Part shown: one piece after another, positions 29,256-39,681 of the stretch
How positions within the stretch are numbered: position 1 is the first letter of the stretch
Layout: each line of letters opens with the position of its first letter
Source: Zophobihabitans entericus
Lineage (GTDB): Bacteria; Pseudomonadota; Gammaproteobacteria; Enterobacterales; Orbaceae
Reading direction: 5' to 3'
NCBI RefSeq assembly: GCF_011745665.1
Contig: NZ_CP050253.1
Location: 1,029,418-1,093,417, forward strand
Length of the DNA: 64,000 nucleotides
Notes under the pieces: generated by a model
Seen by the model: the letters and a program-made list of their open reading frames with translations, nothing else
What the model was told of the DNA's origin: nothing
The model's database searches: none
Program-made: the position numbers and the translations under genes

Positions 29256-30326
29256 ATGTCTATTTTTTCTCAAAAGTTATGGCGCTGGGGCTTGTTAGCT
29301 ATTTTAAGTGTGGTAATTACAGCCGCTCTTTTATGGTTACATGTATCGGCTGCTTTACTTTTAGGTCCTATGCTCGCTGGCATTATTTTAGGTGTGTCTG
29401 GTGCTTCGCTCTCTGTTCCAAGACCATGTTTTTCTCTCGCTCAATCAGTACTGGGTTGTTTTATTGCCAGCTCTTTATCGTTGCAGGTGTTGCAGGATCT
29501 TGCTTCGTTTTGGTATCTGGCTTTGGCGCTGACATTATCTACACTCGTTATTAGTGTGTTATGTGGTAAGTTTTTAGCGCGTTTTTCGGCTCTACCGGGC
29601 AATACGGCAATATGGGGCATATTACCGGGCGGAGCTTCGGCTATGGTGGTGGTCTGTTCTGACTATGGGGCAGATATGCGTTTAGTGGCTTTTATTCAAT
29701 ATTTGCGTGTGGTAATTGTGGTGCTATCAATGGCCGCTATTTCTCACTTTTATATGGTTGACCGGGTGAGTAGTGTTGCGGTTGAAATTGTCTGGTTTCC
29801 GCCATTAACCAGTGATTTTTTTATTACCTTAGCCATTGCTATTGTTGGCTGTATTTTGAGTCGGTATATTAAAATTCCTTCCGGGCGTTTATTAATTCCG
29901 ATGGTGATATGTGTCGTCGTGCAGTTACAAGGCTGGGTTCAAATTGAAGTATCGGAGTGGTTACTGGCACTGAGTTTTGCAATGGTGGGGCTTTCAGCCG
30001 GACTGAGATTTAATATCTCTGTACTCAAACTGGCGCTTAAAGCTTTGCCTATCACACTTGTTTCGATATTTGCGATCATGATATTTTGCTATTTTCAGGC
30101 ACTATTTATGAGCAGTGTTATGGATGTGGATTTTTTAACTGCTTTTTTAGCGACCAGTCCGGGCGGGCTTGAGAGTTCTGTTATTATTGCGGTCGAGACA
30201 AATTCCAGCCTCTCAATTGTTGTTCCTCTACAGATTTTAAGACTATTTAGCGTATTATTATTTGGACCGTTTATTGCACGTTATATGTCCCGTAATATTT
30301 TGAGCAATAATCAGGCTTCAGTGTGA
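29256..30326 (+). CDS. abrB: AbrB-family inner-membrane protein
   Basis: I chose the second ATG, which is 9 bp from GAGCGG; the one at 29247 touches that site. The ~356-residue product has about ten membrane helices in two internal repeats. Conserved glycine-rich segments are AALLLGPMLAGIILG, LPGNTAIWGILPGGASAMV and FLATSPGGLESSVI. It closely matches E. coli AbrB, once described as a regulator of aidB and now seen as a membrane protein of unknown transport function. It is followed 15 bp later by grxB, so the two are probably an operon. Confidence 0.85.
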   Translation: MSIFSQKLWRWGLLAILSVVITAALLWLHVSAALLLGPMLAGIILGVSGASLSVPRPCFSLAQSVLGCFIASSLSLQVLQDLASFWYLALALTLSTLVISVLCGKFLARFSALPGNTAIWGILPGGASAMVVVCSDYGADMRLVAFIQYLRVVIVVLSMAAISHFYMVDRVSSVAVEIVWFPPLTSDFFITLAIAIVGCILSRYIKIPSGRLLIPMVICVVVQLQGWVQIEVSEWLLALSFAMVGLSAGLRFNISVLKLALKALPITLVSIFAIMIFCYFQALFMSSVMDVDFLTAFLATSPGGLESSVIIAVETNSSLSIVVPLQILRLFSVLLFGPFIARYMSRNILSNNQASV

Positions 30327-30341
30327 AAGGAGTAATAGATA

Positions 30342-30992
30342 ATGAAATTATATGTTTATGATCACTGCCCATATTGCGTTCGTGCCCGTATGATCTTTGG
30401 GCTAAAGAAGGTCTCTTATGAACTGAAAATCATTCTTAATGATGATGAAAAAACACCTATTAGCATGGTGGGTAAAAAAGTAGTTCCTATTCTGGAAAAA
30501 GACGATGGTTCCTATATGCCGGAAAGTATGGATATTGTTCATTACGTTGATGATTTTTACCCACCAAAATTATTAACCGGAAAAAGCTCTGCTGAAATTA
30601 TGGAGTTGGTTGAGCTGCTGGATGATAATGCTTTCCGTCAGTTAGTCACCCCGCGTTTTATCAGTCTTGGTTTACCAGAGTTTGCTACAGCAGGGGCTAT
30701 CTCATACTTTACAGAGAAGAAACAACAAAGTTTAGGTAAATTTGCTGACTGCTTAGCCAAAACAGCAACACTCTGTGACGAAATCCAGACTATTTTAGTG
30801 AAACTGGACGCTAAATTAGTGGGAATGGTTTCAGACCAGCGAGAATTGTCAACTGATGATATTCAGTTGTTTCCATTGCTTAGGAACCTCTCTATCGTGA
30901 AAGAACTTAAGTTTCCTGAAAATGTGAAGCGCTATATGCAGTGGATGTCTCAAAAAAGTGGTGTTGATCTCTATTTTGACCGGTCAATTTAA
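30342..30992 (+). CDS. grxB: Glutaredoxin 2
   Basis: The 216-residue protein starts with a thioredoxin-like domain carrying the active site CPYC (residues 9-12 in YDHCPYCVRARMIFGLK) and a GSH-binding VPIL plus ESMDIVHYVD segment. An all-alpha GST-like C-terminal domain fills residues ~90-216. This two-domain form is typical of Grx2, which uses glutathione to reduce mixed disulphides. Glutathione reductase (gor) is encoded at 51.4-52.7 kb in this window. Confidence 0.93.
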   Translation: MKLYVYDHCPYCVRARMIFGLKKVSYELKIILNDDEKTPISMVGKKVVPILEKDDGSYMPESMDIVHYVDDFYPPKLLTGKSSAEIMELVELLDDNAFRQLVTPRFISLGLPEFATAGAISYFTEKKQQSLGKFADCLAKTATLCDEIQTILVKLDAKLVGMVSDQRELSTDDIQLFPLLRNLSIVKELKFPENVKRYMQWMSQKSGVDLYFDRSI

Positions 30993-31125
30993 ACCTGAAT
31001 TTATCATCTCTGATTAGCCGGTTGTGCCTTAGATGTAACACAATTGGCTAAATCAATTCTATTCATTACACTAAAATACCCTACGATTTATTTTATTTAC
31101 TCAGGATAATAATTAGCATCCAATC

Positions 31126-31755
31126 ATGATTAATCGCTCTCTTAATATTCTTATTATCTTATTAGTACTGATTACTGTTGGTACAGAAACCTATACGTAC
31201 TGGTTGATGAAAATCAGACCATGGCAGCCAGATTCACCCGTCGGCCGAATTATTTTTTACTATAGCTTTTTTACTGTCCTGTCGAATATTTGCCTGGCAA
31301 TCAGTAGTGCTTTTCTAGTGATTAATCCAAAAGCCAATAGCCAGTTATTTCGTATTATTCGCTTAGATGGCTTGGTGGGAGTATTAATTACAGCTATTGT
31401 TTATAACGCTGTGCTGAGAGGAATTCATAAACCGCCAACACCTATCCTGCAAATGGCTAATGAGTCTTTACACCTTATTGTGCCGGCTCTTGGCTTACTA
31501 AGCTGGCTGATATATGGCCCTTATCCCCGAATTGATCGCAAAACGGTAGTACTGGCCTGTATTCCACTGATGATTTATGGCGGATATATTTTTATTCGTG
31601 GTCATATTACCGGACAATATCCTTATCCTTTTATTAATGTGATTCGTATCGGGTATGAAAAGGCGATCATCAATGCAGGGATGTTACTTGGACTGTTTAT
31701 TGTCTTAGCTTTTATATTATGGTTGATTGAGAGAGTGCGGATTAAGTATATTTAA
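31126..31755 (+). CDS. Pr6Pr family six-helix membrane protein
   Basis: A 209-residue hydrophobic protein with about six membrane helices. It has the features of the Pr6Pr / FAR-17a-like group: TVLSNI after the second helix, DGLVGVLITAIVYNAVLRG, and a conserved His in ESLHLIVPALGLLSW followed by YPFINV. Function in bacteria is unknown; eukaryotic relatives hydrolyse fatty-acid esters of hydroxy fatty acids. It has its own promoter region of ~130 bp and ends at a bidirectional terminator shared with ppsR. Confidence 0.7.
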   Translation: MINRSLNILIILLVLITVGTETYTYWLMKIRPWQPDSPVGRIIFYYSFFTVLSNICLAISSAFLVINPKANSQLFRIIRLDGLVGVLITAIVYNAVLRGIHKPPTPILQMANESLHLIVPALGLLSWLIYGPYPRIDRKTVVLACIPLMIYGGYIFIRGHITGQYPYPFINVIRIGYEKAIINAGMLLGLFIVLAFILWLIERVRIKYI

Positions 31756-31760
31756 CATTA

Positions 31761-31794
31761 AATAAAACCACCATTTAAGGTGGTTTTATTTTTA
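31761..31794. terminator. Bidirectional terminator between the Pr6Pr gene and ppsR
   Basis: The stem AATAAAACCACC / GGTGGTTTTATT with loop ATTTAA (31761-31790) has T-runs on both strands and lies between two converging genes, 6-10 bp from each stop. Confidence 0.85.
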
Positions 31795-31803
31795 TGATGA
31801 AAC

Positions 31804-32628
31804 TTAACAGCGTCTTTGGATATTGGTAATTTGTAAAATACTGGCTGCCAGTTCTTCCACTGATTTATGTGTTGAGTTTAAAAACGGAATACCATGTTGG
31901 CGGAACATCGATTCTGCTTCATTAATTTCTAACTGACAATTATGTAAACTGGCATAAGTTGAGTTTGGACGGCGCTCGGTACGAATCCGGTTTAATCTGA
32001 GTGGCTCAATCGTCAAACCAAATAATTTGTTCCGGTACGGTTTTAACATATTAGGCAGTTCTGTTCTATGTAAATCATCAGGTGTTAACGGATAGTTTGC
32101 CATTAATATGCCATATTGTAGTGCCAGATAGAGACAGGTTGGTGTCTTACCTGAACGAGATACGCCCACTAAAATCACATCCGCTTTAGAGAAGTTCTTA
32201 TCGGTAATACCATCATCATTCTCTAGCGCAAAGTTTACTGCATGGATTCTGGCATCATATTTAGTTTCATCCACAATACTGTGGGTAAGTCCCATTACCA
32301 TGTGGGCTTTTGTATCAAATTCTTGTTCCAGCATTGGGATAAAACTATCAAAAACATCAATATGAAAAATATAAGCGTGGTTATCAAACATGCGCCGGAT
32401 ATGTTCAGAAATAATACTGGAAAAGACAATCACGCGCTGATTCTTGGTCTTAGCGATGGTATTGATGTTTTCAATCAGTTGCTGTGCTTTGAATGGTGTA
32501 TCGACAAACGGAACAGTCGTTGACTTGAACTTAATTTGGCCAAACTGATTAAGTAAAGATATACCGAAGTTTTCTGCCGTAACCCCGGTCCTGTCTGAAA
32601 TAAAGAATACTGAGCGGCTTGATTGCAT
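31804..32628 (-). CDS. ppsR: PEP synthase regulatory protein (bifunctional kinase/pyrophosphorylase)
   Basis: ADP-dependent kinase and Pi-dependent pyrophosphorylase that switches PpsA off and on by acting on a Thr next to its catalytic His. The 274-residue protein begins VFFISDRTGVTAE and contains the P-loop-like ADP site GVSRSGKTPTCLYLA (~residues 152-166), both signatures of the DUF299 family. It is divergent from ppsA, as in E. coli. Confidence 0.93.
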   Translation of the reverse strand: MQSSRSVFFISDRTGVTAENFGISLLNQFGQIKFKSTTVPFVDTPFKAQQLIENINTIAKTKNQRVIVFSSIISEHIRRMFDNHAYIFHIDVFDSFIPMLEQEFDTKAHMVMGLTHSIVDETKYDARIHAVNFALENDDGITDKNFSKADVILVGVSRSGKTPTCLYLALQYGILMANYPLTPDDLHRTELPNMLKPYRNKLFGLTIEPLRLNRIRTERRPNSTYASLHNCQLEINEAESMFRQHGIPFLNSTHKSVEELAASILQITNIQRRC

Positions 32629-32781
32629 TACATTTTCCTATATTTTCGGTCTGATTATAAAAAAAATTATTATATTTATTATGAGCATTTGTGTGCCAGA
32701 AGTTCAATGTTTTTTATCATTATTTTCAATATACTAACCAACATATTTCCAATATATTGATTAATTATGGTGAAGTCTTGG

Positions 32782-32836
32782 TGTTATAATCTATTTAACT
32801 ACGTGACAAATGTTCATTTGATTATTAGAATCAAAT
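32782..32836 (+). promoter_or_regulatory. Candidate ppsA promoter with a downstream operator-like repeat
   Basis: TGTTATAAT (32782-32790) is an extended -10. About 25 bp further on lies a perfect 8-bp inverted repeat, ATTTGATT / AATCAAAT with a 5-nt spacer (32816-32836), placed where a repressor or an early leader hairpin could act. The -35 is not evident. Confidence 0.4.
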
Positions 32837-32890
32837 TGTCTTAAATATTAACAGGTACTTCCCCTGTAATGCAAAACACTGGAGATAAAG

Positions 32891-35275
32891 ATGGTTCAAA
32901 GTAATGTTATTTGGTTTGAAAATTTGCGCATGAATGACGTTGAGGTAGTAGGTGGTAAAAATGCGTCGTTGGGTGAAATGATTAGTCAGTTAACCTCTAA
33001 AGGTGTTCGTGTTCCTGATGGTTTTGCAACTACAGCTTCTGCTTATCGTACTTTTTTAGCGCAAGATGGCCTTGATGAAAAAATTAATCAACTATTAGAT
33101 CATCTGGATGTTGATGATGTTGTTGAACTGGCCAGAGTAGGTAAAACGATTCGTGAATGGATTTTAGCGACACCATTTCCACCAGCACTTGATCAAGAGA
33201 TTAACGATGCATGGAAAACAATGGTAGCAAAAGCTGGAAGTGAGAATATCTCTGTTGCTGTGCGTTCTTCTGCAACGGCTGAAGATCTACCAGATGCGTC
33301 TTTTGCCGGGCAGCAAGAAACGTTCCTGAATATTCAGGGGCTCGATAAAGTGAAAGAAGCGGCTAAACACGTATTTGCTTCACTTTATAATGACCGGGCA
33401 ATTTCATATCGTGTTCATAAAGATTTTAAACATTCTGATGTTGCCTTATCGGTTGGTGTACAAAGAATGGTGCGCTCAGACAGCGGTGCTTCTGGCGTAA
33501 TGTTTACCATGGATACAGAGTCTGGATTTGATCAGGTGGTATTTATTACTGCCGCTTATGGTTTAGGTGAAACTGTGGTACAAGGCGCCGTAAACCCGGA
33601 TGAGTTTTATGTGCATAAACCGACTCTGCGTGCAGGCAGACCAGCGATTTTGCGTAAAAATATGGGCTCAAAATTGATCAAAATGGAGTATACCGATTCA
33701 ACTCAGGTAGGTAATTCCGTGCAAATTGTGGATGTGCCGGTAGAGCAGCGTAAACAGTTCTCTATCTCTGATCGTGAGATTATGGAGCTGGCACAATATG
33801 CGCTTACTATTGAAGAACATTATGGTCGCCCAATGGATATCGAATGGGGGCGTGACGGGCTAGACGGTAAGCTATATATTCTGCAAGCCAGACCGGAAAC
33901 CGTGAAATCGCAGGAAGAGGGCAATAATCTGACTCGCCACTCACTACAGGGCAAATCAAATGTACTTTGTCAGGGACGTGCAATTGGTCAAAAAATTGGT
34001 AAAGGTCAGGTCAGACTGATTTCAAATATTGCTGAAATGGATAGTGTTAAACCAGGTGATGTACTGGTGACTGATATGACCGACCCGGACTGGGAACCGA
34101 TCATGAAAAGAGCATCAGCCATTGTTACTAACCGAGGTGGACGCACCTGTCATGCGGCAATTATTGCTCGTGAACTGGGTATTCCGGCAATTGTTGGTTG
34201 TGGTGATGCAACGAAAGTGTTACAAAACGGAATTGAAGTGACGGTCTCTTGTGCTGAAGGCGATACCGGCAATGTTTATGCTGGTCTGCTTGAAGTGGAA
34301 ACTGTTAATCTGGTGCTGGATAACATGCCAGAGTCACCAACTAAAATTATGATGAACGTAGGTAATCCTGAACTTGCCTTTAACTTTGCTATGTTGCCAA
34401 ATGAAGGTGTAGGTCTGGCCCGCATGGAGTTTATTATCAATCGTCAGATTGGTATTCATCCAAAAGCCATTTTAGATTTAGAGTTACTTGAGCCGGAGCT
34501 TAAAGCAGAAATTCAATCTAAAACAGCAGGTTACTCTTCACCGGTTGATTTCTATATCGCTAAAATTGCTGAAGGTGTGGCAACCATTGCTGCTTCTTTC
34601 TATCCGAAGAAAGTGATTCTTAGAACATCTGACTTTAAATCTAATGAGTATGCAAATCTTATCGGTGGTCATTTGTATGAACCACACGAAGAGAACCCGA
34701 TGCTTGGTTTCAGGGGCGCAGCCCGCTACGTTTCTGAAAGTTTCAGACCATGTTTTGAACTGGAGTGTAAGGCGATTCGTTATGTTCGTGACACGATGGG
34801 ACTGACTAACGTTGAAGTGATGATTCCTTTCGTCAGAACTTTAAAAGAAGCGGCTATGGTGGTTGAACTGCTGAAAGAGAATGGTCTGGAACGAGGTAAA
34901 AATGGCCTGCGTCTGATTATGATGTGTGAATTACCTACTAATGCGGTACTGGCTGATCAATATCTGGAATATTTTGACGGATTCTCGATCGGTTCTAACG
35001 ATATGACTCAGTTAACGCTGGGGACTGACCGTGATAGTGGTGGGCCAATTGCTTCCACATTTGATGAGCGTGATCCAGCAGTAAAAGCGATGCTGAGCAT
35101 GGCCATTGCTGCGTGTCGTCGTCATAACAAATATGTTGGTATTTGTGGACAAGGCCCGTCAGACCATCCGGATTTAGCGCAGTGGCTGGTTGAACAAGGT
35201 ATTGAGAGTATTTCTCTTAACCCGGATACCGTGGTAGAAACCTGGTTATTTCTGGCTAAACAGAAAGCCGAGTAA
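32891..35275 (+). CDS. ppsA: Phosphoenolpyruvate synthase
   Basis: Converts pyruvate and ATP to PEP, AMP and phosphate, starting gluconeogenesis and supplying PEP for the PTS. The 794-residue protein shows the ATP-grasp PPDK_N domain (~16-350; [20 protein letters not shown]), the swivelling phospho-His domain (~385-460; His421 in [15 protein letters not shown]) and the PEP-binding TIM barrel (~475-790; [21 protein letters not shown]). Length and His number match E. coli PpsA. Start: ATG with GGAGA 6-10 bp upstream. The Thr before His421 is the likely PpsR target. Confidence 0.96.
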   Translation: MVQSNVIWFENLRMNDVEVVGGKNASLGEMISQLTSKGVRVPDGFATTASAYRTFLAQDGLDEKINQLLDHLDVDDVVELARVGKTIREWILATPFPPALDQEINDAWKTMVAKAGSENISVAVRSSATAEDLPDASFAGQQETFLNIQGLDKVKEAAKHVFASLYNDRAISYRVHKDFKHSDVALSVGVQRMVRSDSGASGVMFTMDTESGFDQVVFITAAYGLGETVVQGAVNPDEFYVHKPTLRAGRPAILRKNMGSKLIKMEYTDSTQVGNSVQIVDVPVEQRKQFSISDREIMELAQYALTIEEHYGRPMDIEWGRDGLDGKLYILQARPETVKSQEEGNNLTRHSLQGKSNVLCQGRAIGQKIGKGQVRLISNIAEMDSVKPGDVLVTDMTDPDWEPIMKRASAIVTNRGGRTCHAAIIARELGIPAIVGCGDATKVLQNGIEVTVSCAEGDTGNVYAGLLEVETVNLVLDNMPESPTKIMMNVGNPELAFNFAMLPNEGVGLARMEFIINRQIGIHPKAILDLELLEPELKAEIQSKTAGYSSPVDFYIAKIAEGVATIAASFYPKKVILRTSDFKSNEYANLIGGHLYEPHEENPMLGFRGAARYVSESFRPCFELECKAIRYVRDTMGLTNVEVMIPFVRTLKEAAMVVELLKENGLERGKNGLRLIMMCELPTNAVLADQYLEYFDGFSIGSNDMTQLTLGTDRDSGGPIASTFDERDPAVKAMLSMAIAACRRHNKYVGICGQGPSDHPDLAQWLVEQGIESISLNPDTVVETWLFLAKQKAE

Positions 35276-35357
35276 AGTTTTATATGTTAAATTTAAACAA
35301 AGTGTTATATCATTATTGCGGAAGCTATATAACCTTTTGATTTTATTTTTCTGAGTT

Positions 35358-35388
35358 AAAAAAGAAGCCCCGCTAGGGGCTTTTTTGT
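35358..35388. terminator. Terminator of ppsA, probably bidirectional
   Basis: A-run, 7-bp stem AAGCCCC / GGGGCTT with loop GCTA (35365-35382), then a T-run. It lies between ppsA and the converging secreted-protein gene. Confidence 0.85.
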
Positions 35389-35429
35389 CATAAAAACAAA
35401 AAAAGGGATGGACAAAAAACTCGGTAAAT

Positions 35430-36980
35430 CTAGCCTTTACAGATCACACCGTAGCCAGTACGGGCGTAGTTAGGATCAAGCAAACCGTCAAAAATAACAG
35501 CGCCTTGTTTTGCATCAACGATGAAATGTACGCCACCAAAACTATCATTATAGAAAGAAGGTTCAGCTGTCCACATATGAGTTGGTCCAAGTGAGTTATA
35601 TCCAGTTATTGCTCCCCATTGTCCCATAATTGAATCATCTATTGTTCTGGTGAAAGCGCTAGAGTCGTAATAGTCTGGAATATCTACTGTGCCATTATCA
35701 TAGCCAATCCCATCAAGTGCAGGCAGGGTATTGGTTGGGGCATTAGTAATTTCTGCTCTTGTAGCAATATTATTTTCAGTACCACAGGCCGCAACTGCTT
35801 GCTCGTACGTCATCCGAGCGGTATTACTACCATGAATGGTATACCACTTATTAATGGTAAATTTATATTCTTCTTGTATTGATGGTGTGGTAATAACACC
35901 TTTTAATCTGATTGTGACTTCCCCTGTTGGTTTTGATTTTAGGGTGACTTTGAGCATTCCACCTTCTTCGCTTAAAGTCACATTGGAACTTGGAGAACCA
36001 CCTTCTAATGCTTCGTAAGTGTATACATTTGCTGTGGGAGTATTTATTGAAGGTTTCATGGTAGAAATATAAAATGAAGCCCCCGGAAAGCCAATTGTAG
36101 GGAAAGCTTTAGAGGTATCGATACCATTAGTCGGATGAAAATCTGCCAGATATCCACCACCATAGACGGGATCTGGAGCTATAGATGCTGGATAGGCCTG
36201 ATTACGGTTAATCACCGTATAGTATCTACCACTTTTCTGAAAAGCAAAAGGAGTAGTGACGTCTTGGCTTGTCCTAAAATTAGTATTAATACTACAAATT
36301 CCGCGTGTATCAAGGTAATATTCGGTAGTTAGCGAGACAGAGTCCCCTTTACGTGGATCACCATAGGTTGTTATAGGATAGATGAGGTTACCCCATCTAA
36401 TTGTTGTAACGACGGGTAAAACAGTATAATTACTTGATGTGGAATCCATACCAAAATTAGAGCATTTACCTAAGCTACCAGAATTCCCTCTGATAGAATG
36501 ACCATCGGCAGTATCAATAAGATTATAGGTATACGTTTGGTTGGCTTCAAAAGGGAGATTTGTGCCATTTAAAATAGGAAGATCTCCATCTGAATCAAGA
36601 TAACTTGCTGTAACATCAAAATCAGCAAAGTTAGCAGGTAAAAAAAATCTCGCCGCTATGACTGCATTTTCAAGTACACTAAGATCTAATGCTCTCTCTT
36701 CTGCAGTCAGAAGTCTGATAGCACCATTATATGTGCCATCATATTCCATATAAGTCTTACCATTTAGCGTGAGCGCTCTACGGGAGCTAATGTCTCTCAC
36801 GACAACCTCGTTATCAGAAAATTGGGGCTTATTTCCTTGAATAGTTTTCGCTGAAACTGCAGAGATTGCAGCATAAGCATTAGTGTAAGTTGAGTTTGTA
36901 TATAATAAACAGATACCCAATAAGATTGGGTGTGCTAAAAAGCCTTTTTTAGCTTTTAAGCTAGATTGGATCACTCGCAT
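35430..36980 (-). CDS. Unrecognised secreted protein with a possible C-type-lectin-like C-terminus
   Basis: I do not recognise this 516-residue protein. It has a long Sec-type N-terminus (charged MRVIQSSLKAKKGFLAH, then a hydrophobic core, with likely cleavage after NAYA at ~38). Residues ~45-320 hold a beta-rich region without obvious repeats. Residues ~320-390 look like an Ig-like strand region (VTLSEEGGMLKVTLKSKPTGEVTIRLKG... in part). The last ~130 residues begin WYTIHGSNTARMTYEQAVAAC and end GYGVICKG; the MTYEQAVAAC start, Trp in HMWTAEP and two Cys near its ends recall invasin/intimin-type lectin-like domains. It is monocistronic and flanked by large AT-rich spacers. Adhesion or glycan binding is a guess. 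Confidence 0.6.
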   Translation of the reverse strand: MRVIQSSLKAKKGFLAHPILLGICLLYTNSTYTNAYAAISAVSAKTIQGNKPQFSDNEVVVRDISSRRALTLNGKTYMEYDGTYNGAIRLLTAEERALDLSVLENAVIAARFFLPANFADFDVTASYLDSDGDLPILNGTNLPFEANQTYTYNLIDTADGHSIRGNSGSLGKCSNFGMDSTSSNYTVLPVVTTIRWGNLIYPITTYGDPRKGDSVSLTTEYYLDTRGICSINTNFRTSQDVTTPFAFQKSGRYYTVINRNQAYPASIAPDPVYGGGYLADFHPTNGIDTSKAFPTIGFPGASFYISTMKPSINTPTANVYTYEALEGGSPSSNVTLSEEGGMLKVTLKSKPTGEVTIRLKGVITTPSIQEEYKFTINKWYTIHGSNTARMTYEQAVAACGTENNIATRAEITNAPTNTLPALDGIGYDNGTVDIPDYYDSSAFTRTIDDSIMGQWGAITGYNSLGPTHMWTAEPSFYNDSFGGVHFIVDAKQGAVIFDGLLDPNYARTGYGVICKG

Positions 36981-37586
36981 TTTAGACTACCATTCCACTT
37001 TAATTGTTTATTTTTATTATTTTTATTTGTTGAATACTTTAAGGATAATATTTTAACAGATAAAAACGATCGATTTAATGTTATTGATCGTTTAGTCCGT
37101 TGAATAATATATCTGTTTTAGGCATTTGTCTAGTTTTTCCACGAAAAAATAATTTATATGTATTTTTTATTTAATGTTTATCATATTGATAATATTAATT
37201 AATATTTTATTTTGGTGAGCTTCCATAAGGTTTTTTTATTTTATTTGTTCGTGTATTTATACGAATTAAAAAAAAGAGATATTTTTATTTATTAATTAAA
37301 ACTATAAATTAATAAGAAAAAAATGAAGGGCAGAAACCAGAAAATTGTGATTTTTCTGACAAATTAAGTAGGAAATTTTGTATATTCAATTGGTCATGGA
37401 CGGGCTAAAAATAATAGGAGATTATTGGGTCATTGTAACAATACAATTAAATAATAAAATATTTATAACTATTTGATTTATTGGAGTGAATATATCTTGC
37501 AAGTATTTGGGTTAGAGAATTTTTGGTGGAATGACTATAAAATTGTTTTTTAGATGATAAGAATTTCTTAGGCGCTAGAAAGAAGA
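36981..37586. other. AT-rich spacer without a gene
   Basis: About 600 bp with no plausible gene on either strand. The only clear structure is an 8-bp inverted repeat AAACGATC / GATCGTTT with a 14-nt spacer (37064-37093), ~85 bp upstream of the secreted-protein start, which could be an operator. Otherwise it is low-complexity A/T. Confidence 0.5.
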
Positions 37587-37674
37587 TGGCGGAAGCGCAG
37601 AGATTCGAACTCTGGGAGGGTTGCCCCTCGCCGGTTTTCAAGACCGGTGCCTTCAACCGCTCGGCCACACTTCC
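37587..37674 (-). tRNA. serT: tRNA-Ser (anticodon TGA)
   Basis: Read on the reverse strand, the 88-nt gene has acceptor GGAAGTG pairing CGCTTCC, discriminator G, encoded CCA, an anticodon arm CCGGTCT-TGA-AAACCGG and the long variable arm typical of serine tRNAs (GAGGGGCAACCCTC). The TGA anticodon reads UCN codons. Confidence 0.96.
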
Positions 37675-37687
37675 GCAATGGAGCGCC

Positions 37688-37716
37688 ATATTAAATGACT
37701 ACAGGTTTTTTGTAAA
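37688..37716 (-). promoter_or_regulatory. Promoter of tRNA-Ser
   Basis: On the reverse strand, -35 TTTACA (37716-37711), a 17-bp spacer and -10 TAATAT (37693-37688), followed by a GC-rich discriminator (GGCGC) as expected for a stringently controlled stable-RNA promoter. Confidence 0.7.
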
Positions 37717-37857
37717 TAGGAAAATAGCAAATTTTATTTGTTTGGTTTAAAAATCGTCAATATTTTATGATTTCTGAACGATAATGCCTTTATGGAGTGT
37801 CGGTTACGTCAGAAATTAGTTATAATACCCACCAAATAGAAAACAGGTTATTAAAGA

Positions 37858-38187
37858 ATGCTTTCATTCAACAAGCAACAAATTGAAACAGATGAGCAGG
37901 GTTATCTGAAGAACTGGCAAGACTGGTCACCGGAACTGGTCGCTGTGATTGCAGAAAAAGAAGGTCTGGAATTATCAGAAGCGCATCTGGAAGTTGTCAA
38001 TTTTGTCAGAGAGTTTTATCTTGAATTTAATACATCGCCAGCGATTCGAATGCTGGTTAAAGCGATGGAAAAGAAGTTTGGACCAGAAAAAGGGAATAGC
38101 CGCTATCTTTATCGCTTATTTCCTGAAGGACCAGCCAAGCAGGCAACTAAATTAGCCGGGTTACCAAAACCCGTGAAGTGTATTTAA
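37858..38187 (+). CDS. tusE: Sulfurtransferase TusE (DsrC family)
   Basis: Last carrier of the TusABCDE sulfur relay that hands persulfide to MnmA for 2-thiouridine at tRNA position 34. The 109-residue length equals E. coli TusE. The C-terminal tail GLPKPVKCI with the penultimate Cys and the [15 protein letters not shown] segment are diagnostic. A TATAAT lies at 37821-37826 without a good -35. It is followed 10 bp later by ftsB, an unusual partner that suggests co-transcription with the ftsB-ispD-ispF-truD-pcm run. Confidence 0.95.
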   Translation: MLSFNKQQIETDEQGYLKNWQDWSPELVAVIAEKEGLELSEAHLEVVNFVREFYLEFNTSPAIRMLVKAMEKKFGPEKGNSRYLYRLFPEGPAKQATKLAGLPKPVKCI

Positions 38188-38197
38188 GGGCTGATGA

Positions 38198-38488
38198 ATG
38201 TTTAAGTGGAAGCTCCCCGTTTTACTCTTTGCGATTTTTTGTTATTTACAATATTCGCTTTGGTTTGGTAAAAATAACGTCTCAGATTATCAACAGGCTG
38301 AACAAAATGTTGAGCAGGTTCAGGCTGAAAATAATCAATTAAAATTACGTAATGAGCAGATGTTTGCTGAAACTGCTGATTTACATGATGGGCTTGAAGC
38401 TGTTGAGGAGCGAGCCAGAAGTAGCCTTGGCATGATCAAGCCGGGTGAACATTTCTATCGTATTATCGCTGATTCTGATAATGAGTAA
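38198..38488 (+). CDS. ftsB: Cell division protein FtsB
   Basis: Bitopic inner-membrane divisome protein that forms FtsQLB with FtsL and FtsQ. The 96-residue protein has one N-terminal membrane helix (~4-21, LPVLLFAIFCYLQYSLWFG) followed by a coiled coil (~30-75, with heptad-like QAEQNVEQVQAENNQLKLR) and a conserved EERARSSLGMIKPGEHFYRI end. It overlaps the ispD start, as in other enteric-like genomes. Confidence 0.94.
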   Translation: MFKWKLPVLLFAIFCYLQYSLWFGKNNVSDYQQAEQNVEQVQAENNQLKLRNEQMFAETADLHDGLEAVEERARSSLGMIKPGEHFYRIIADSDNE

Positions 38489-39203
38489 AAGTATGTCAAA
38501 TAATCGTATTGTTGCGGTTGTACCCGCTGCCGGCAATGGTTCACGAATGAAGTGTGAACAACCAAAACAATATATGAAAATTGGTGAGTTAACGATTTTG
38601 GAACATACTTTAAATACGTTAATTTCTCATTCTAAAATTTCTCAGGTCATTGTTGCAATCAGTCCGACTGATTCCATTTTCTATACTCTACCTGTTGCTA
38701 GCCATCCTAAAGTTATTGCTGTCCAGGGCGGAGACTCCCGCGCTGCGTCGGTGTTAGCCGGATTACAGAAATTACAAGCAACTGACTGGGCGATGGTGCA
38801 TGATGCGGCAAGGCCTTGTCTGAGCCATCAGGATATGGATAAGTTGATCGATACTGTTTTTGATAAACAACAAGGTGGTATTTTAGCGGTACCGATTAGT
38901 GACACGGTGAAACTTGCTTATGCAGATAAAACCAAAACTATTGAACATTCTTTAGACCGAACATATTTGTGGGGCGCCGCAACGCCGCAACTCTTCAAGG
39001 CTGAAGAACTACGTTCTTGCCTGCAAAAAGCGTTAAGTGAACATGCGATTATTACTGATGAAGCGTCAGCTATTGAATACTGTGGCGGGCATCCGCTACT
39101 TGTTCATGGACGTCGTGATAATATTAAAATTACTCAGCCAGAAGATTTAGCCATTGCTACATTCTATCTGACTCAACAGGCAAAAAATAAGGAAAATGTA
39201 TGA
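38481..39203 (+). CDS. ispD: 2-C-methyl-D-erythritol 4-phosphate cytidylyltransferase IspD
   Basis: Attaches CMP to MEP in the non-mevalonate isoprenoid pathway. The CTP-binding loop [18 protein letters not shown] lies near the N-terminus, and MVHDAARPC and the late [12 protein letters not shown] are typical. Two starts are possible: ATG 38481, overlapping the ftsB stop (240 residues), or ATG 38493 (236 residues, equal to E. coli). Neither has a strong Shine-Dalgarno, so translation is probably coupled to ftsB. Confidence 0.94.
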   Translation: MSKSMSNNRIVAVVPAAGNGSRMKCEQPKQYMKIGELTILEHTLNTLISHSKISQVIVAISPTDSIFYTLPVASHPKVIAVQGGDSRAASVLAGLQKLQATDWAMVHDAARPCLSHQDMDKLIDTVFDKQQGGILAVPISDTVKLAYADKTKTIEHSLDRTYLWGAATPQLFKAEELRSCLQKALSEHAIITDEASAIEYCGGHPLLVHGRRDNIKITQPEDLAIATFYLTQQAKNKENV

Positions 39204-39679
39204 GAATTGGACACGGTTTTGACGTCCACAAATTTGGCGGAGAAGGGCCATTAACACTCGCTGGAGTTAAAGTTCCTTATCAATCTGGTCTGATTGCTCA
39301 TTCAGATGGCGATGTGGTACTACACGCCATTACTGATGCTATTTTAGGTGCGCTGGCGCTGGGTGACATTGGTAAACTCTTTCCTGACACGGATAATAAA
39401 TATAAAGATGCTGATAGTCGTGTATTGCTGCGTGAAGCTTATCGTTTAGTAAAACAAAAAGGTTATGAACTAGGTAATGTTGATGTCACCATCATCGCTC
39501 AGGAACCTAAAATGCAACCGCATATCCCGCAAATGCGGGTTAATATTGCAGAGGACTTACAGTCGCATTTTGAGCAAGTGAGTGTCAAAGCAACGACAAC
39601 TGAACAACTTGGTTTTACCGGACGCAAAGAAGGGATTGCCTGTGAAGCAGTAGCTTTACTGGTTAAGACTGGTGCATAG
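39200..39679 (+). CDS. ispF: 2-C-methyl-D-erythritol 2,4-cyclodiphosphate synthase IspF
   Basis: Cyclises CDP-ME 2-phosphate to MEcPP in the same pathway. It has 159 residues with the zinc-ligand motif [10 protein letters not shown] at the start and the [24 protein letters not shown] segment. Its ATG overlaps the ispD stop (ATGA), so it is translationally coupled. Confidence 0.95.
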   Translation: MRIGHGFDVHKFGGEGPLTLAGVKVPYQSGLIAHSDGDVVLHAITDAILGALALGDIGKLFPDTDNKYKDADSRVLLREAYRLVKQKGYELGNVDVTIIAQEPKMQPHIPQMRVNIAEDLQSHFEQVSVKATTTEQLGFTGRKEGIACEAVALLVKTGA

Positions 39680-39681
39680 TC

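Noticed and set aside
37447..37689. 80-residue reverse-strand reading frame
   Set aside because: It runs through the tRNA-Ser gene and has no coding features.
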